In this document: positions 49,425-59,776 of the stretch, one piece after another
How the letters are laid out: every line of letters starts with the position of its first letter
Position numbering within the stretch: the first letter of the stretch is position 1
DNA from: Blasia pusilla
Lineage: Eukaryota > Marchantiophyta > Marchantiopsida > Blasiales
Length of the DNA: 64,000 nucleotides
Assembly: GCA_050084515.1 (NCBI GenBank)
Contig: CM114273.1
Location: forward strand, 32,674,001-32,738,000
Direction of reading: 5' to 3'
Notes under the pieces: generated by a model
What the model was told of the DNA's origin: nothing
Database searches by the model: none
What the model saw: only the letters and a program-made list of their open reading frames with translations
Program-made: the position numbers and the translations under genes

Positions 49425-50956
49425 TCACTGTGGATCCAACTCTACGGCTGCTCCATGCGTCACAACTGCGGCAACCTCCATCTGGGCAAGCTTGCACATC
49501 CAATCAGGATCCTCAATATCTCTAGTTGCTCCATATGATGTCGATGCCACGGATCCGGCATCGGATAATCTCAATGCCATAGCGGCAATCTGCTCTTGTA
49601 GCTTATGTGTCTGAGCACCCATCCTAGCCTCACGCCCGGCATCTCCCTTGACGCGTCTAGGTGGTAGGACTCTACCTCCTCCACGGGCAGCTCCACCACC
49701 CTGTCGGGCAACTCCAGCTCCTCGTCCCCCAACGAGACCACCTGGTGCACGATCTCTAGGCCCACCTAGACCGCTACTCGCTCTGGTGCCCTCTCTAGCC
49801 CTCGGTCCGGACATAACTTAGGATATAAACTGAAACACTTGGCGCGTGTATGACCATACCTCTCACAGTAGTCACACTGATAACCTTCAGGTGCAGCACC
49901 ATCTTCTCCTCCATGTTGAGGCACACGTCCATAATCCTCACGAGTGCAATCGCGCTGATGATGGGCTCCACCACATGACCAACAAGTAATAGCAGGCGGC
50001 TGCTACTGAGCTGCATATGAAGGCGTAGGTCTCTGTGGCACGGCCTCCCGGTTTCCTCCTTGAGCTGGTGGTGCCACAGTCAACCTATCTCGGAGTCCAC
50101 GTTGTTGCAAAGGTAGTGCAGACAATCGTGACTGCTCTCGCCCAGAACCCATGGTGGCTACGCTCTCCTCCACCATGTTGCGCTCAATGTTCTCGGCGGT
50201 CCTAAAAACATCTCTCAACGTAGGGGAGGTGTTCATAAGAAGCACCCCCTCCCGCACCCGTGTCCGCAGGGTCCGGTCCAGCATCGCGTACCATGACTGG
50301 ATAGCTTGAGCCTCTGTCACCCCCTGAGTGACGTTGATCAACTGGCACAAGCGAGTGTAAGCCTCACGCAAACTCTCACCTGGGTGCCTCTTGAAGTCGT
50401 GGATGCTCCGCAACTTCTCTGTCTGTACCCCCTCGTAGCTTGCACTCAACTCAGCAAAGAACTCAACCACAGGGTTGAACCTGGGACGAACCCGACTAGA
50501 CGGTGCAACTGCTCCCGTGTGAGTGATCCCTCCTAAAACGTCACTAGTGGAAGAGGAAGTAGCCTCTTGTGACTCCTCCTCCTCATCTGGAAAAGGCTCC
50601 ATCCATTATACATAATGTGGATCATAGTAGAACCTCCACGCCTCGATCTCACGTGCATATCTCTTAGAGAACTCATGGTAATCGTCCATGGGCGCCCCCT
50701 CTAAATGCTGGAACATACCATTCCATGTTGTAAACGGGTTGAACTCTCTAGAGTTCCAGGTCCGTTGGGAGTCGCACCAACTCCTAAACTCTGCTATGAA
50801 ATCGTGCAACTCAATCGTGCCAACTGCACGTGAAAACCTACGCAGTCCTCTACCCCGATGGTCCATCTCGTAAGCCCAAGTGGTAGGACCACTCACAATG
50901 TGTGGCGATGTGCTCACAAACTCCTCTACACACTCCCCCTCGTCTGAAGACAACAT
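49425..50956 (-). pseudogene. Gag with zinc knuckles
   Basis: Gag packages the element RNA. The segment 50003-50602 is typical gag capsid: RFNPVVEFFAELSASYEG, KRHPGESLREAYTRL, SWYAMLD. After an in-frame TAG at about 50001 two CCHC-type knuckles follow: CWSCGGAHHQRDC (one residue short) and CDYCERYGHTRAKC (perfect CX2CX4HX4C). N-terminal residues lie at 50606-50956, separated by TAA. The C-terminal part (49425-49814) lies in another frame with a likely coiled coil (HKLQEQIAAMALRL). Confidence 0.88.
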
Positions 50957-50959
50957 AGA

Positions 50960-52658
50960 AGGAGATTGAAGTGGTCTCTCATGTGGAGATCCTCAAAACC
51001 TCGCACCACTCCGGGTAAACCCTCCAGAGCTACTCTCAGGTCCACTACCTCGCCTCTCAAAATCCTGAAAGGACGCCATGATGGCCCTCGTGCCCCTCTC
51101 ACACGATCACTCTCAACCTCGTGAGTAATCCCTCAATCACTCATCCCAAACATGCGGCACTCGATCTACACTCTCCCTCCTCGAGACGTGTAACGTGCGG
51201 CAACAAGTGGCGTGATGCTGCAAATCGACCAGGCTATCATCTCATCGACAACCTACCCTCAACTCCAGACATCCCACACAGGTCTATGTCCCCTAAACCA
51301 CATACATTAATGATGCTCTCAGCATCCACACACCCAATATCCCCAAATAAACTACCCAAATCCCATAATCCCTCACACTTGCAGGGTAAAGGACCAGAAT
51401 GGGTAACCTGAACATATGTCGATGTCGCTCCTCAGCAACTGCAAATCTCAACCCCAACTCGGTCGTGGAGACAACTCCTCCAATCAGCAAGTCATACTCC
51501 TCCCGTACTGAGGCTGCTTAAAACTCCTTGATGGATAGTGCGGTTCCAGCGGAACGGTGCAACGTTGTAGGCGGTACAGAACGGCTACGAACGGCACGAC
51601 CCTCGATGGTGGGATGCGGCACTCGGCGGCATACCCTCCTCAATCAAAAATAAACCCACACTCTGATCCACAATGATGGTACGGCTCCGTGATCGAGACG
51701 GTGCGGTGCAGCCACGAGCGGCACGGCTCGGCAATCGGCGGCGCGCTGCGGCTACGGGCATCACGGCACGGTACTCGATCGTCGTCGAGCGGCTACCAAT
51801 CACAACATAGCAGCATGAAATCAAAACTCAAACACCATAATCGAAGTTCATCTACCATCACTAGTTGATGACGAAATTGTCATGACGGTGACGGCCAAAC
51901 CAAAGTACGTGGTGGCGGCGCAAGTCAGAGAATCAACGATGGTCGTGGAAGACCCTCCATTTCGTAATGGCAGCAATGGCAACCAAAGGGTGGATAACGG
52001 CCGAATGCAGCTCTGATCAACGCTCGGCAACGGCAACGGTCAACGGTCGGTGGACCGTTGATGGTGATGGTGACTATGACGGCGACGGCCGCGGCCGGCG
52101 TGATGGTTGGTTTAGGGTTTGAACAATTTAACCCTAAAAATTGCATAGCAATGGAAGTTTTGCAAGATTGACCAAACTTTTTACTCAAAACTCCAAATTG
52201 TGCACCGTTTGATGCACAACGTGCACAGCTTCACGATCTACAACAGCGTTAAAAATATTTGGAATTGGACATTCCAGTAAAAACTGATGGGGACTCTCAT
52301 AAAACCCAATGTCTCTTTCTCCTACACAAAATTTGGCAGCGCTTCCGCGCTGATTTCTCCCAACCAAAATGTAAAACGTGTAAAAAAAAAAATCAACAAG
52401 CTACATGGTGCTCCCAAGAGCACCGGCATGGGGCAACCCACCCCCATAATCAATCCCTATCAAAAATTGGGCAGCGCTTCCAGGCGCCACTCTTCCACAC
52501 AAAAAATCGGCAAATGCAAAAAACAATCAAAGCAGCCCTTGCTCCGGTGTGCACTCCCATGAGCCGCTGAATGGGGAACACGGTCCCTAACCTGCAAAAA
52601 CAGCGAGTGACCAGCGAGCTCCCCCATGAAGCTCTCTCACTCTCTCATTCTCTCTTTG
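50960..52658 (-). other. Leader region of the gypsy element
   Basis: No open frame with motifs. There are GC-rich GCACGG-type repeats near 51540-51790. A perfect 9-bp inverted repeat of plant telomere type (TTTAGGGTT at 52111 and AACCCTAAA at 52130) lies here. No primer binding site could be fixed because the U5-side end of the right LTR is missing. Confidence 0.55.
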
Positions 52659-53172
52659 TAAAGTAAGATCCAATCTCTCTCTACATCATCTCACACCATA
52701 GTTGTCAAAGGTATGCACTCTCTCTCATGTCAAACCAAAGCCACTCTCCTAATGAGAGGCTTGGGTTACACTCACAAGGCAAGGGACCATAGCTCCGTCG
52801 CCTCATGCCAAGAGCTTCATCAAAGAGAGAATGAGCTCTCAAGCTCTCTCTCTTTGAGGTATACCCCTCCCCTCTCCCAAACTCTCTCCATGGTAACCTA
52901 TTCTCCCAAGTCACCTCCTTGGCTCTTGACCTCATGTAGGAGGTCAAGGGCCACTTACCAAAAATAGAAAGTATATCATATACTCAAAATGGTACTGACC
53001 TAAAATAGTAAGTTCCTCAATATGGCTCCAAATGAGCCAAGACGAAGAGGAAACCTACTCTCTCAGGTTTCCCGGGGCCATAGCAGGTCATCCACGACCT
53101 ACTGAGTGTGTCCTCCACTATTCACGAAGGCACTCTACTAGATCTCACCGATCTATCCTAAAAGACGTGACA
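52659..53172 (-). repeat. Right LTR (5' LTR), 514 bp, truncated
   Basis: It is closely similar to 42968-43481, from TAAAGTAAGATCCAATCTCT to AAAAGACGTGACA. The 127 bases that start the left LTR are missing at its inner side. Confidence 0.85.
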
Positions 53173-53215
53173 ATGACAATAATGTATGTTGTGTAGCAAT
53201 ATATATACACATCAC
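53173..53215 (+). repeat. Older LTR end in inverted orientation (target)
   Basis: ATGACAATAATGTATGTTGTGTAGC continues the sequence left of 42841 once the element is removed. Joined, the two flanks resemble the reverse complement of the LTR start. Confidence 0.5.
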
Positions 53216-53219
53216 CAAA

Positions 53220-54870
53220 AAAAAGGATATACTAGTTCAAATACATGTATTGTCGTGCGTCTACTCCCCTTGAACGTAAATCATTAATGTTGCGGAATCG
53301 TGCGTTCAGTAGGACACGCTCTCAATCCTGACCGCCATCCAAACACGCACTCACGTTATTCGGGTTTGGATCAATCAGCGTTATAACTTTTCGAGTCCTT
53401 GACTCGGCCTCTCATCAAGCTCAACCTTCCTAGTTTTGTGGTTTACAACACAAGTAAGTCTTTGAAGACTTGGGACAAACTTTATGCTCGGTTCAAGAAC
53501 CTCAAATGGCCTTTGAATGCATGGCGGTACCAACTGTCCAATAGACATCCAATGAGTCCCTAACTACCAGTCACGAAAATAAATTGCGGGTTGGAATCCA
53601 AGTGTGACTTATGAAATCCACTCCCTTTGATCATATTTGGGTTTCGAGTTCCAACGCCAAACTCTCGTTCCATCTTGTGCCCTTGAGAGGCCGTTTGGTA
53701 CTCAAAGTGGGGTTAGTATTCCAAGAATCCTTGGAGACACTACCCTTACTAGTACTTTTGGGAATCCCCGCCCTCCCCCAACTTTAGGGAAAGACATTCG
53801 GGCCCCTAAAATTGGCCTTCAACCCAACTACTCTCACAGTTGTTTTTGGCCAATATCGCAGCCTATATTCATGTGTTTGCTTAGATCTATGGCGCGTTGG
53901 AGCCGTCTCGGCATAAGCTTTCCAACGCTGCCTTATTTGTCATATCAAAACTAAACGTTATGGTCTGAAACGGTCAAAATCCTCAAACGCTAGTCGTGTT
54001 CCAAAACTGGTTCTCCCCTCTTTGGCAACCAACCTTCCCAGACTCAACTCCTCTCAAGTCTTGGTTCACGTTCGGTCCAGGTTTCCTAGTTGCGACCACA
54101 AACGCATGAAACGCACAACTCTATTCCGCGTTTCGCCTCTTGGACTTTTCCAAGAAACCTCTCCAACAGCCTCTCCAAAGCGCAATCATCGTAGCGTGAG
54201 TTCACTAGTGTTCTTATGTTTCGCGGTGTTGTTTGGTTATGAGGTTGGGACATGTATGCTCATCCCCTTATCACGAATTCTTTTTTTTTAAGCAATAGAT
54301 ATTTCTATATATATATATATATATATATGCTTTAAGGTAGTAGATCCTTTGAGAAGTAGTATAATTTGATGATTACATTATTTGAAAAATATTCAAATCA
54401 TAAAAAATATTAGAGAAGTTTCATTTCAATGGGAAAATTATTTTCATACTAAGAGATCTCATGTTTCCTATTTTAAAGATTGCTTGGATCCTAATTATGT
54501 GCAACTAATATATATTTAGCCATGCGTCTAGTCTCGTTCCATCCCTATGGAACTTGAATCTAATCATGATCTTCTCCATCATTTTATAGTTGCAAGCTTG
54601 CATATGCCAATCTACTTAGTCCAGATTGTCTATGTCTAAAACAAAATCTCTGTCTTATTGGAGAACTTTAAAAATAGGATCTTATGTACCTTTTTCAATA
54701 CTTATAAAGTACTAGATATTTTAGTACCCTCGTGAGTTGGTAGTAGAAATTAATTACATATACTCCTCCAACCACCTAAAATTTGTCAAGGCATGGAGAT
54801 GTCTCCAAACATGGCGATCCCACCCATAGAGCAACCCTTTGGGTTTTATACTATAAAATCATATCTCTAT
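53220..54870. other. Intergenic DNA, no gene recognised
   Basis: Short open frames at 53637-53954 and 54022-54291 have no motif. TTGTCGTGCG at 53252 echoes the LTR end. AT-rich from 54280 on. Confidence 0.45.
54306..54328. repeat. (TA)n microsatellite
   Basis: An uninterrupted alternating TA run of 23 bases. Confidence 0.95.
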
Positions 54871-54879
54871 ACTAATAGA

Positions 54880-55440
54880 CTAGTGTAAAGCCCGTGCCAT
54901 GCACGCGAATGAGGAATTAATCATGTTGCACACAAATTTTTTTCTTGCAGCCCATGAAATAGAAATTATTTTCTTGTTGCCCGTACAATATGAAACATTT
55001 GAATTTGTGTATAGCATTGTTAGTGCTTCGTTCCCGGGCATGGCACTGACTGTACAACAATCTCTAACATTTTGGTCTCATGACAAATATTGCAAACATG
55101 AAACAAAAAGATATCATAATTTTAAAATTCTATGTAACTGGAATTATGGAATTATGTATAGTGATTCCAATTGTGTTCTAACCTTGCACGGATACAATGG
55201 GTTTTAATATGATTTCCGAAAAATAGAAAAATGTTTGAAGAGCTTTTGCTAATGAATAGTAAGTGAAAAGAAGGCACTAATGTAAATGTAATCCATGAAG
55301 AAAGAGATTAATAATGGTGCCCATAAATTAAATTTTGTTTCTTATTGCTAGTGAATATCATAAATGATATATAAAACATTTTCTTACTGTCCAATTATCA
55401 AAATTTACAAATAAATTTCCTAAAATCAAAAACTACTAAT
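54880..55440 (-). mobile_element. Non-autonomous Helitron, right end uncertain
   Basis: On the minus strand GCGTGCATGGCACGGGC is followed by TTTACACTAG, ending at 54880 before T. The internal words AATCATGTTGCACACAAATTT and GAAGAGCTTTTGCTAATG match the families at 8.5 and 28.7 kb. The latter word recurs at 55240, so two copies may be arranged in tandem. The 5' end was not found. Confidence 0.55.
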
Positions 55441-55479
55441 GTTTCTTTAGTTTTCGCATGCGTGATGAATCCGTGGAAG

Positions 55480-55760
55480 AATAGCTCACATGAGCACAAA
55501 ACTGCCAAGAACTTTACTTGCGATTGCATTTGAGCATAGACTTCTCACCTCACCTCTCTTGTGTGGGGAGCGTCGGGGGAGTGGAGGGAGAACGGAGGGC
55601 GGACGGAGATGCGGGAGGCATGGACGGGGACGGCGGGAGGGAGAACGGAGGGCGGCGGGGAAGAGAGGGGACGTGCTACATATCGAAACGGAGAGTGTGA
55701 CGAGGGCTTCGTTTTGATCCGGACCTTGATGCATGGCGTGAAGTATTTTTATTTTTATTC
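55480..55760. other. GC- and purine-rich stretch
   Basis: GGAGGGAGAACGGAGGGCGG-type units recur two or three times between 55575 and 55650. The several open frames overlap on both strands and come from the biased composition. Confidence 0.5.
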
Positions 55761-55859
55761 ATATTAGGGTTCCACATGTGAGTATTAGGGCTTTGCTTAT
55801 TGTCATTTGGAGAAATTTCCCAAGATCCTACGTGGGAGGCAGTGCGAGCCCAAGTGGTG

Positions 55860-56257
55860 GTCCACTACAAGGAGCGGCGGCGGCGGCGGTGAAGAAGACA
55901 CATATCTACAGTCGACTTCACGAGGGACACATCTTCATCCCCCTGCCCATAGAGATGTACGGGGCTATGGGGGAGAGGTTTGACTCATTCCTTGCGGATT
56001 GCGCCCATCATCTCCAATCGAGAAATGGGTTGTCCTTAGCTATTGCGATTCTCTATTGTAGGCAGCGGGTCTCCATAGCGTTGCAGCGCGCCCAGGCTAA
56101 TGGGCTTTTGCGGCGGGCTCAAGCTGTGGGAGACGCCGGAGCTAGAGGCCCACTTAGTAGTAATCATAGCTCTCTTGTTGTTGCTGATATTGTCTATGTT
56201 GTTGGTGAGTTTCGTCTTGGGGAATGCCCCCTTCTTCCTTTTATGGTCTTGTTGTAG
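55860..56257 (+). pseudogene. Possible LINE-type reverse transcriptase C-terminal fragment
   Basis: The frame contains FIPLPIEMYGAMGERFDSFL and RVSIALQRAQANGLLRRAQ. Strings of this type occur at the C-terminal end of non-LTR retrotransposon ORF2-like proteins in plants and algae, downstream of the RT; this is from memory of the pattern. No RT motif lies upstream, so it would be a 5'-truncated copy. An alternative is a captured fragment of another gene. Confidence 0.4.
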
Positions 56258-56853
56258 CCTTCAGGTTTTGACTCATTGAGTCCCCCTCTTTTGTACTCCC
56301 ATCACACGTTTTTATCGAAGTGCATCATTCTTCTTTTGTGGCGCATGGATGCATCATCTCAGAAGGTTATCGGCACTCTCACGATGCGGTTTCTCTCTCT
56401 CCGGAAGGGGAAAGAAAGGCGCGCACTCGGGAAGAAAAGAAGCCTACCAATTCACGTACTTGGAGCCCATGCCCCTCTGGTGATTCGAACGAGTTCACCG
56501 ATGGACCGCTCCCATTGCGGCTGCAAATGAGGAAGAACGCAGCGCAGGCACACTCTCACTGATCGACTGCGTTGTGGGAGGATCCACACCCAATTCGTCG
56601 ATCTATCGGGGACCCACACGAGTGGATAACGATCCGGAGGACACGAGCTCGAGATACCATTCTTCTGGAACCAATGGGAGTAGAGCGCAGAGCCGAGGAG
56701 GGGAGGGGAGGGGAGAGGAGACGATGAGAGCGTTTTGAGATCGGGAAATTTGGGGAGAGGGGTCTGAGATTGAGGGGTGAGGGGTGGGGGTTTGGTATGA
56801 GATCGGGAAATTGGGGGAGAGAGGTTTGAGATTGGGTGGCCGGGAAGGTTTGG

Positions 56854-57145
56854 ATGGCGCAGGCGGTTTTGAGGATGGCGATGGCGATGGCGAGGGGGCC
56901 AGGGAGCGGGATGCGGAGGGCTGGAATGGGGGCGGTGGGAGGAGCGATGACGAAGAAATGGTCGTCCGGGGCGCCGCTCTTTTTGGCGAGCAAGGTATTG
57001 CTGCGTCGTGGTTGTGGAAGGATCACTCAGCGGCCTGGGCGTGCTGGACTGGTGCATTGCGCTATTAATAATGAAGCCCCCTCCAATCCCACCGTTTATC
57101 AGGGTGTTTACGGCCCCTGGTCCATCGACCCTGCTGATATTCGTG

Positions 57146-57190
<45 letters not shown>

Positions 57191-59776
57191 GTGAAGTGAA
57201 TCACTACATTCATTCTCTCTTTTACAATAGAATCTTAGTCAAGCGGAAGCGGTTTCAAGAGTCTCTTGAAATTTTAAACCTTCACTCTCTGTCTCACGCT
57301 GCTGGAGTGAAATGAGTTTGAATCCAATCCGTTGAGAGTGCTGCGAACTTTGACAACGTTCTGTAAGAGAGATGTTCCCAGCTTCAGTTGTGACTGTGGA
57401 TCTCTGTCACACGCGTGGATACGGAAGGAAATGTGTTGGAAGCACCAATTCAAGTCGACTACATTCCGCGTAGTTATTGTGGCGAACTTCGATGGCCACT
57501 CGTACAGTGGTGGAAGTCCTCCGAAGGTCGGTTACAGAAACGATGACATCTCGCTTGCAGACCTCGGCCTCCGCTCGAGAGCCAGCTACCGGTGACGATC
57601 ACCGTCGCAGTTATTCCTGAAGGGAGTCACATGATGAATTATAACCCTCTGAGCTTCTCTGAAGCCGACTCGAGGTGCAGCTCAACAAAACAGTGCCTCC
57701 ACGAGATTGTGGCAGCGAGGTGTGCCCTAAGTTCACAACGGCAGTGGTTCTAGACGATCGAGTGGACTGCAGTTTCGTTTTCCAAGGGAAACACATTAAG
57801 AATGGTCACCACAGGAGAACAAGAACTGGTTTTCATCAAGAGACGGATCGATTGTACTCGAAATAAACGCTATTGAAGAAAGTTAGTGTGAACAATTTTC
57901 TGATTGGGGAAAGGAAAAAAATTAGTACTCTTGCAAAGTGAAGGCAGGACGACACTGAACAAGTTGGCAGGATCCTTTCCTGAATGTCAGAATCATGGAC
58001 AGCCGTTCGAAATGTAGGATTCAAAACACAAATTCAATGGAGAGCGAGGATGGCTTCTACCCAGAATGAGGTGACTTGAGCTTGACAGGATTTTTGAAAG
58101 GAGGAGATTCTAATTGACCGTGTGGTAGGAATCGTGAATCGAAGCCCATCTGTGGAGGCGTGCATCAAAGACAGAAGGGGTGCCAACGCCTTGTCTCTAT
58201 TGTGGAAGGAGAGCTGAGGAAGATCCTGGATAAGAGTGGGCAATGTCTGGAACAGGGTTCTGAAAACAAATCTGGGTGGAGATCCTCTTGGAGCTCTATT
58301 GGAAAGAGGACAAAGGTCTTTGATCAACCCGTCAAGGAAGAAACCTAGGGGGACCTTGTAGTATATAATGAAAATTGGGCATTGAGCACAGCCACAATGG
58401 AAGAAGGGGATACCCGCCCTGAAGAACTGTAATGCAGGAATATAACAGATATTCCTAATAAAGCAGAGCAATCAACAACTTAGTCTCTAGAGCATCACCT
58501 CCTGCTTCAGCACACCTAAAAGGACCAAACTTCCGTTAGAATGCTGATCGGGAAGGATGCTTGGAACTTGACATTTACATCTCAATTGGGAATCAAATTA
58601 CATCAACTCGTGCTTCGTTTTGACAGGTTGTACTGTACCGGGCTGGGTTGGTGACATCTGCAGCAGCTTTTGTTACGGCAGCTTCGACAGCGTTTCTCCC
58701 AGATGACAGCCCAATAAAATCTGCTATTCAAGGACTCTATGACCCTCTCTACGCAGTTGGAGCTGGTGGTTTAGGGTTGTCACTGGTACTAATTCACATC
58801 TATTTGACTCCAATCAAACGTACCTTACAATTACTATGGGTTCTGGGGGTGCTTGGATCCCTTGGAGCGGCTATCAATTTTGCGGGACCAGCAGAACAAG
58901 GACTTGTTCAGTTTGTTGTGGAGAATCCAGGAGCGACTTGGGCGGTGGGTCCGCTTTTCGCCGCATTAACTGGCCTTGCATTCAAGGAAGGTATGATTTT
59001 CACTTTTGATTCACTGGGAGTCAATTTAATTTCTACTTTTCTGCTATTGCTTTGTAACACAACTCAGACCACTAGTCTGAGATCGACAGTTTTTTTTTAC
59101 GAAGGTATCACCTCTTAGGGGGTCACATGTGCATAACTTTTGTAGTTTTTTGTGGCCTAACATTTATCCATGCTGTGGGGTTGTGACCCTCGCACAAATG
59201 TAGGGCTTTGTTACGGGAAATTCGAGGCGGCTGGTCTTTTTTTTGTGATTCCTGGGTTGCTTTTAGGGCATCTGGTAAGTCCCTCTGATAAGTCCAAGTT
59301 GTAGTTTAGGTTGAGTTAAACATATGCTCCATGACCTTTCTCAAATAAAAGTCATCCTCTCCTCCTCCTTTTAGTAAGTTTTTCTCTGATGATACAAAAT
59401 TGATTGTGAACTGAACATATGGTCTTTACAGTCGGGAGTAATGGATGAAAAGTTGAAGCTGGGCCTTCTGGCTGCTTGGATTGGACTCTTCGTTGTGTTC
59501 GCCTCCAGGAAGTTCTCTCAGCCAGTGAAGGTGATCATCCAACTGTTTTAGTATGAGCAAGCATTCATGTGAAGTCACAGTTTTCTCTTAGTGGCTTTTC
59601 TCTGGGCTCCAAGGTGCTGTTTTCTCAGGACTTTCCCGTAACCAAGCTTTTGCCGATGGCAGGATGACCTCGGAGACAAATCTGTTTTCATTTTCAATGC
59701 TCTTCCAGAGGAGGAGAAGATGAAACTGCAGATGAAACTTCAAGAACAATCCAACAAGGACAGTCAGGATGAGTAA
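56854..59776 (+). CDS. DUF2301 integral membrane protein, likely plastid-targeted, 5 exons
   Basis: The DUF2301 family is conserved in cyanobacteria and plants; its function is unknown. Exons: 56854-57147, 58627-58990, 59204-59274, 59432-59530, 59663-59776. Phases agree and give 942 nt, 313 residues. The first ATG of the frame gives a Met, Arg, Ala and Ser rich N-terminus of about 75 residues, poor in acids, as in transit peptides. Mature family strings: VYQGVYGPWSIDPADIRE, VVLYRAGLV, GLCYGKFEAAG, IPGLLLGHL, FNALPEEEKMKLQ. Six hydrophobic segments are visible. The C-terminus is acidic and polar. Introns have GT-AG ends; intron 1 is 1.48 kb and starts inside a long TC run. The cyanobacterial relationship suggests thylakoid or envelope location; that is inference. 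Confidence 0.9.
57148..58626 (+). other. Large first intron of the DUF2301 gene
   Basis: Open frames on both strands inside it (for example 58034-58471 minus) lack motifs and overlap each other; none is taken as a gene. Confidence 0.6.
57149..57186. repeat. (TC)19 microsatellite at a splice donor
   Basis: The dinucleotide run begins with the second base of the GT donor of intron 1 in the DUF2301 gene. Confidence 0.95.

Larger units (their letters stand above)
42841..53172 (-). mobile_element. Ty3/gypsy LTR retrotransposon carrying a DNA methyltransferase
   Basis: The whole element is 10.3 kb. On the minus strand the order is gag, protease, C5 DNA methyltransferase, reverse transcriptase, RNase H, integrase, PHD-like finger. 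The RT-RH-INT order defines Ty3/gypsy. The outer ends are TG (42841) and CA (53172), flanked by ATGA on both sides (42837-42840 and 53173-53176), a likely target duplication. LTR sequence is at both ends, but the right copy lacks the first 127 bases and the left side has an extra piece. Frames change between gag, pol and the integrase C-terminus and several stops interrupt them, so this copy cannot move. A full-length relative elsewhere in the genome is likely. Confidence 0.92.

Noticed and set aside
56452-57213. 253-codon minus-strand frame over DUF2301 exon 1
   Set aside because: It is antisense to a confirmed exon. Its start is a translated (GA)n run and the rest is Pro, Ser and Arg rich from composition bias.
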